Source of the DNA: Mycocentrospora acerina
Taxonomy: Eukaryota > Ascomycota > Dothideomycetes > Pleosporales
Assembly (NCBI GenBank): GCA_022701365.1
Contig: JAKUHH010000082.1
Coordinates: 1-10,347 of the forward strand
Length of the DNA: 10,347 bases
Direction: 5' to 3'
Positions 6,280-10,347 of this stretch are shown here, in pieces. Under the pieces are notes generated by a model that worked only from the letters and a program-made list of their open reading frames with translations, was not told the DNA's origin and did no database searches. Made by a program: the position numbers and the translations under genes. The first letter of the stretch is position 1. Each line of letters begins with the position of its first letter.

Positions 6280-9200
6280 AAGTCCCTGTAGTGGGCTAGC
6301 CTTGTTTAGATACTTCTTATAAAAAGCCCTTAATTTGTAGGGGGATCCTATAAAATTTGCAGCTTTGTACTAAACAGGGTCTAGGTTGTGTCTAACCTAG
6401 CTGACTTGATATTTTAGAGTAGATTGGTGGACTTTGCTGGCGAGTATCTCTTCCACCTCCTATTCCTCTACGCTGTGGATTGGGTTTCTGGCAGGTTTAA
6501 GTGCCTCTTGTCCTAGCAAGGGATCTTAGGGGTCCTTACACAGGACATTTGGTGCGAAGACGTCGTGTATCTGTAAGCCTGGGGGTAACTTTAACTGATA
6601 TAAGTGCCTAACTTGTTCAAGTACCTTAAAAGGACCTTCCCATTGCGCAGATAGCTTTCAGCTAGGTCTTAGGTTGGTCAGGTTCTTGGTGGACAAGTAC
6701 ACCATATCTCTAACTTGCCAATCCACCGGTCGTCGGTGCCCATTAACTACGGCTTGCATTCGGGCCTGGGCCTTTTCCATGTTATCCTTGGCTTGTTGCT
6801 AAGCGTTATGCATGCGGGTCGTTAATGCGAGGGCGTCACGGTGGTTAATTTTGTCAAATTGTTTAGCAGAGGGTATAGGGCTCTCCTAGTTCTAACTCTG
6901 TCTAGGTTCGCTACCGAAGAGGAGCTGATACGGGGCCATCCCGATAGCGCTGTGGGGGAGAGTCATCTGAGCACGGTTGATCAGGGGTAGGAGGTCACTC
7001 CAGTTGTCCTGGTAAAAGGATACAAAAGGCCGCAATCTCTGATTAATGTACTTGTTCATGATCTCTGTTTAGCTGTCTGTCTCTATATGATAGGCAGTGG
7101 AGAGCTTGACCTTTACACCTATAATTTAACAGAACTCTGACTAGAAACTAGAAATGAATTAGGGACTGTGGTCTGATATGATCATGTCTGGGGTGTGTCC
7201 GAAACGGTACACCTATTGGACAAACAGGTTTGCTATTCCTCAGGCGTTAATTGTCTTGTGACATGGGATAGTGATAGCTTGTTTGGACAGTTGGTTGATG
7301 ATTACCATAATCTAGTCGTACCCGGCCTGATCCTTTAGGAAATCTTTGAAATCTATGCATAGGTGCTGCATCAGTCTTTCAGGGATGGGCAACAGGTGGA
7401 GGTATCTGGGGAGGCGGGACTGTCTCAGATGTCCTCTACAACAAAGGATGCAGTTTTAAACATACTGTTAACAACTAGCCTCTATGCCCTTCTAATAGTA
7501 CCGTTAGGCCAGTAACTGATAGGTCTTCTTAGAGCTAGGGTGCGCTGTGGAGATTTAATCGTGTACCTTGCGAATAAGCCAGGTACATAGAAGAGAATCT
7601 CCAGACAAGCAGAGTCGATCCCAGTAGAGCAAGAGCCCGTTACTGATCCGATAGTTGTCTGGCAGCTTCGCTTGTTGTTCCTTAAAGGCCAACTAGTTTT
7701 CGTGGAGAACTGCGTCTATTAGTTCCAGGGAGTCAAAAGCCATCAGGGTCGTGTCAGGGCGTAAGGCGTTGATGGACAACATCTGTTGAATTTGAGTCTA
7801 GAGGTAGGTCTGAGCTAGATCAGTATTAATCTGGACATGAAGACAGTGGGGTCTGAGTAGGACTCTTGATCAATTGTCTTCTTAGGCTGACTTTAACTGG
7901 CTCAGGTCCTGTTCTTATTAGCTAAGGATATCAGCCCTCTTGTTGTTCTTGCCTGGTGTGTACTCAATTCAGAAGTTAAAAGGGGCTAGGGCTTCAGACC
8001 ATTGTGCTTGTCTAGCATTAAGTACCTTGGTAGTTATGAAATATTCTAAGGCGCGGTGGTCTGAAAGGACTAGGACTTAGGTCTGAACAGAGGTTAGTTC
8101 AGCCCTCTACTTTAAGAAGGCTTGGAGAATAGCAAAAAGTTCCTTGTTGTGTATTTCCCAATTAAGCTCAGCTCCAGATAGGACCTTGCTATAGAAAGCC
8201 ACAGGGTACCATTTCTCATTAGGGTGTTTTTGTGACAAAACCCTAGCAACCACGCTGTCCGATGCGTCAGTCTTAATTCAGGTGTCATAATTAGGCTCGA
8301 AATGGCACAGGGTGGGTATAGCCAAGAGGGCAGTCTTGAGGCGATAGAAGGCCTCCTCGCACTCCGGGGTCTATACGAATGGTATCATAGGGCTCTGCAA
8401 TGTGATAAGGGGTTTTGCAACCCAGGAAAAACTAGCAATAAATTGCTAGTAGAAACCTGTAAAGCCTAGGAAGGACTTCACACCTGTAACAGTGGTAGGT
8501 CATTCCCAGTTTTTTAAAGCTCCTACCTTTTCTAGGTTAACCTTAATGCCTTTGTTGGTTAACATGTAACTAAGGTACTTTGTACGCGTAACGTGAAACT
8601 CGCTCTTCTTGATGTCTACTTAAAGGCCGGCAGCATGCAGTCTTTCTAGTACCTGCTTTACATGCCGTTTATGGGTGATAGGGTCTTCTGAATAGATTAG
8701 GATGTCGTCCAGGTAGGCAATACAGAAGTCATCTAGGAAATCGATCAACACGTCGTTCATATATCGTTGGTAGGTTGCGGGGCCGTTGCAGAGGCCAAAG
8801 GGTAGTACCTTACATTTATACGTTCCGTAACAGGTTTAGAAGGTGGTGTATTCTTCCAAGTCTAGATCTATACAGATGCAGTTAAATGCAGAATAAATGT
8901 TAAACTTAGTAAAGATCTTAGCCTTTAAAGGGCAGGCTAAGAGCTTGTCTATGCAGGGAATCAGATAGACATCTTTGTGAGTAAGGTTGTTTAGTTTGTA
9001 ATAGTCTACACAAATTCAGAGGTCCCTGTTAGCCTTCTAAACACACAAGATAGGAGATGCAAAAGGGCTCTAACTATGCTTAATCTAACCTTTTTGTAGG
9101 TTCTCTTAGATGTAGCGCTTGGTTGCTTCTAACTCTTCTACATTCTGCTTGTATAACAGGCTATAGCTGTTCGGCAGGGGTTTAGTAAGTACAATCTTGT

Positions 9201-10170
9201 GGTTGTATGGTTAAAGGTCCAGGAGGGTTTCTGCGGCAGTCTTGCTAAAGACATCCTAGAAGGGGTGGTAACGGAGGGGTAATCAGTCCTGTACCAGGGC
9301 CGCGTTGTCAAGGTTGTCTTCTAGCCTTTTCTTATCCAGAATTCGATCAATTTTGTAAAGGCTAGTAGTAAAGAATTTGTTTTCTTAGCGTTTTATATTA
9401 AAGTGGAAAGCGTTAGCAGAAATAAGAGTAATATAAAAAGAAGGTTTAGTAAGGACAAGTTCTAGTAGGGGTCAGATAGGTTTCAGCGTTAGGTCCTGTG
9501 CAATAGGAGGCAAGAACTTCTAACTCTTTAGGAGTTAAAGCATCCCTCAAATCCTATAAATAGCAGTAGTTACACTGTGCCTCTCCTAATAGTCCTCCTG
9601 TTCCCATAGCTTGTCTCGTTGTGTGATATCTAAGGCAACAGTTTCAGCAGGAACTGTTTAGTTAAGGGTTATCAGGAGCGGTGGAGCAGGATTATACACA
9701 GCAGGATAGCAGCCTGGCCAGATAATCCAAGAGTGATCTGTATCCAACTGTAGCTTAAAACACTTTATCTATTTAATTCTAATAATGCAGTCTTATAAGC
9801 TAAGATCTACTATTACAAACAGGCAGTTGTAGATCTTTCTTCTATTAATAATCAGATGCAAACAGATATACTAAGTCACTAGGGAAGAGATTTAGTCTTA
9901 AAACCCCTTAACAGTAACCTAAAAGGGTAGCTTTTAGATAGGAGTCTAAAGAGCTAATAAAATAGAAGTAGCAATTTTTAAATTTAAGAAAAGATAACCT
10001 TAGGCACTAGTATTAATTAAGGAGTGTAATTAGACCCTAAGGCCCTTAGTGCAAAGAATAGAAGGAGAAAGGAAATGTAGTCCCCTAAACAAGTTCAAGA
10101 GACTAAGGTTTAATAGGTTATAACAGTTTAGGCCTAGGAAGGGAGGTCCTCCTAGGCGTCTCTATTTCCC
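6190..10170 (-). pseudogene. pol: Copy B pol polyprotein: protease, RT, RNase H, integrase, chromodomain; RIP-inactivated
   Basis: One reading frame can be followed from about 10170 to the TAA at 6190-6192 (about 1326 codons), interrupted mostly by TAA/TAG stops where CAA, CAG or TGG are expected. Protease: active-site motif LINTSA at 10003-10020, with Asn where the catalytic Asp belongs. RT: motif A reads FNIYSAFN with Asn at 8899-8901 in place of Asp; LPFGLCNGPATYQRY at about 8761-8805; YLDD at 8704-8715. RNase H: TDAS near 8260-8271 and SDH near 8060. Integrase: zinc-finger His at 7561-7563 and 7540-7542, CILC at 7441-7452, then Asp 7351-7353, Asp 7171-7173 and Glu 7063-7065 (D-x59-D-x35-E, intact). 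A chromodomain lies at about 6301-6459, beginning EVEEILASK. It would be cleaved from a Gag-Pol precursor and copy and integrate the element; the stops and two active-site changes make it inactive. Confidence 0.9.
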
Positions 10171-10347
10171 GTCTAATCCTCTTCTTAGTCAGGGTCTTCT
10201 CCTAATTCCTCAACGTCCTCGTCAAGGTGTTCAAACTCAATCTTCCATACTTAAGGCAAAGGACACTTGCTTGCGAAGTGTCCCAGCTTGCTACAGTTGT
10301 AGCAATTGCCTAGAGTCAGATCCCTTGCAGGACCAGGAGTCTTAGAT
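10128..10347 (-). pseudogene. gag: Gag C-terminus with CCHC zinc knuckle (partial, N-terminus outside the window)
   Basis: The frame with codons starting at 10346 reads into CYNCSKLGHFASKC (10263-10304), a C-x2-C-x4-H-x4-C nucleic-acid-binding knuckle of retroviral/Ty3 Gag. An acidic stretch (about 10180-10240) follows. Stops in this frame at 10154 and earlier fit mutated CAG/CAA/TGG codons. The natural end is uncertain; TAA at 10128-10130 is one candidate. Pol continues in the -1 frame. Gag would package the RNA in the virus-like particle. Confidence 0.75.
10132..10170 (-). promoter_or_regulatory. Candidate -1 ribosomal frameshift signal between gag and pol
   Basis: On the minus strand the heptamer GGGAAAT (10170 down to 10164) lies in the gag frame as G GGA AAT, the X XXY YYZ pattern. 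After a 6-nt spacer a 10-bp stem can form: GCCTAGGAGG (10157-10148) with CTTCCTAGGC (10141-10132), one G-U pair and a 6-nt loop. Pol is in the -1 frame. The next pol codon is TAG; if it was CAG before mutation, the heptamer was GGGAAAC, a known lentiviral-type slippery site. Confidence 0.5.

Larger units (their letters stand above)
4335..10347 (-). mobile_element. Copy B: Ty3/gypsy chromovirus with antisense accessory gene (5' part outside the window)
   Basis: Reading on the minus strand from right to left: gag 3' end with zinc knuckle, protease, RT, RNase H, integrase, chromodomain, antisense accessory gene, untranslated stretch, polypurine tract, and 3' LTR ending at 4335. The domain order protease-RT-RNase H-integrase with a C-terminal chromodomain defines chromoviruses within Ty3/gypsy. 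Mutation is lighter than in A and patchy; the part right of the N at 6094 is clearly more mutated than the part left of it. The abrupt border at 4335 against the RIP-saturated copy A suggests a later insertion into A. The outer 5' LTR and the second target-site copy are not in the window. Confidence 0.85.

Overview
The window looks like repeat-rich, gene-poor DNA from a filamentous ascomycete (Pezizomycotina-type fungus) that has RIP-like (repeat-induced point mutation) C-to-T mutation. The grounds are two copies of a Ty3/gypsy chromovirus-type retrotransposon, a strong one-directional C>T / G>A mutation pattern, and a short fungal-type intron (GTAAGT ... CTAAT ... TAG). No ordinary cellular gene was found, and no tRNA, rRNA or CRISPR.

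Layout. Bases 1-4334 are the remains of an old element (copy A). It reads on the minus strand and is so AT-enriched that CpG is almost gone and I find no TGA or TGG at all on the plus strand. It holds the wreck of a plus-strand accessory gene (1-1104), the wreck of minus-strand pol (1140 to about 3826), and about 508 bp of equally mutated sequence I cannot place (3827-4334). At 4335 the composition changes abruptly. A younger element (copy B), also on the minus strand, begins with its 3' LTR (4335-4622, ending in TGTAACG/CGTTACA), then the polypurine tract (4623-4636), a 436-bp untranslated stretch, the accessory gene on the plus strand (5073-5958), pol on the minus strand (about 10170 to 6190) and the end of gag (to 10347). 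The 5' LTR of B and most of gag lie beyond the window. The simplest reading is that B inserted into A.

Pol of copy B shows, in order from right to left, protease, reverse transcriptase (YLDD), RNase H, integrase (HHCC zinc finger, then D-x59-D-x35-E) and a chromodomain. It is crossed by many TAA/TAG stops and is dead. Gag ends with a CCHC zinc knuckle. Gag and pol are in different frames, and a slippery heptamer followed by a 10-bp stem-loop suggests -1 frameshifting.

The unusual part is the accessory gene. In both copies it lies antisense to gag-pol, between the end of pol and the 3' LTR. It has a conserved intron, a Gln/His-rich N-terminus, a six-cysteine zinc-cluster-like motif, a Met-rich possible coiled coil and a Gly-rich tail. 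Its 3' end faces the 3' end of pol with only 35-45 bp between them.

A single N at 6094 joins two versions of the same 185-bp sequence. Their 12 differences are all C>T or G>A in one direction, so the part of B left of the N and the part right of it may come from different copies of the element or from a misassembled join.
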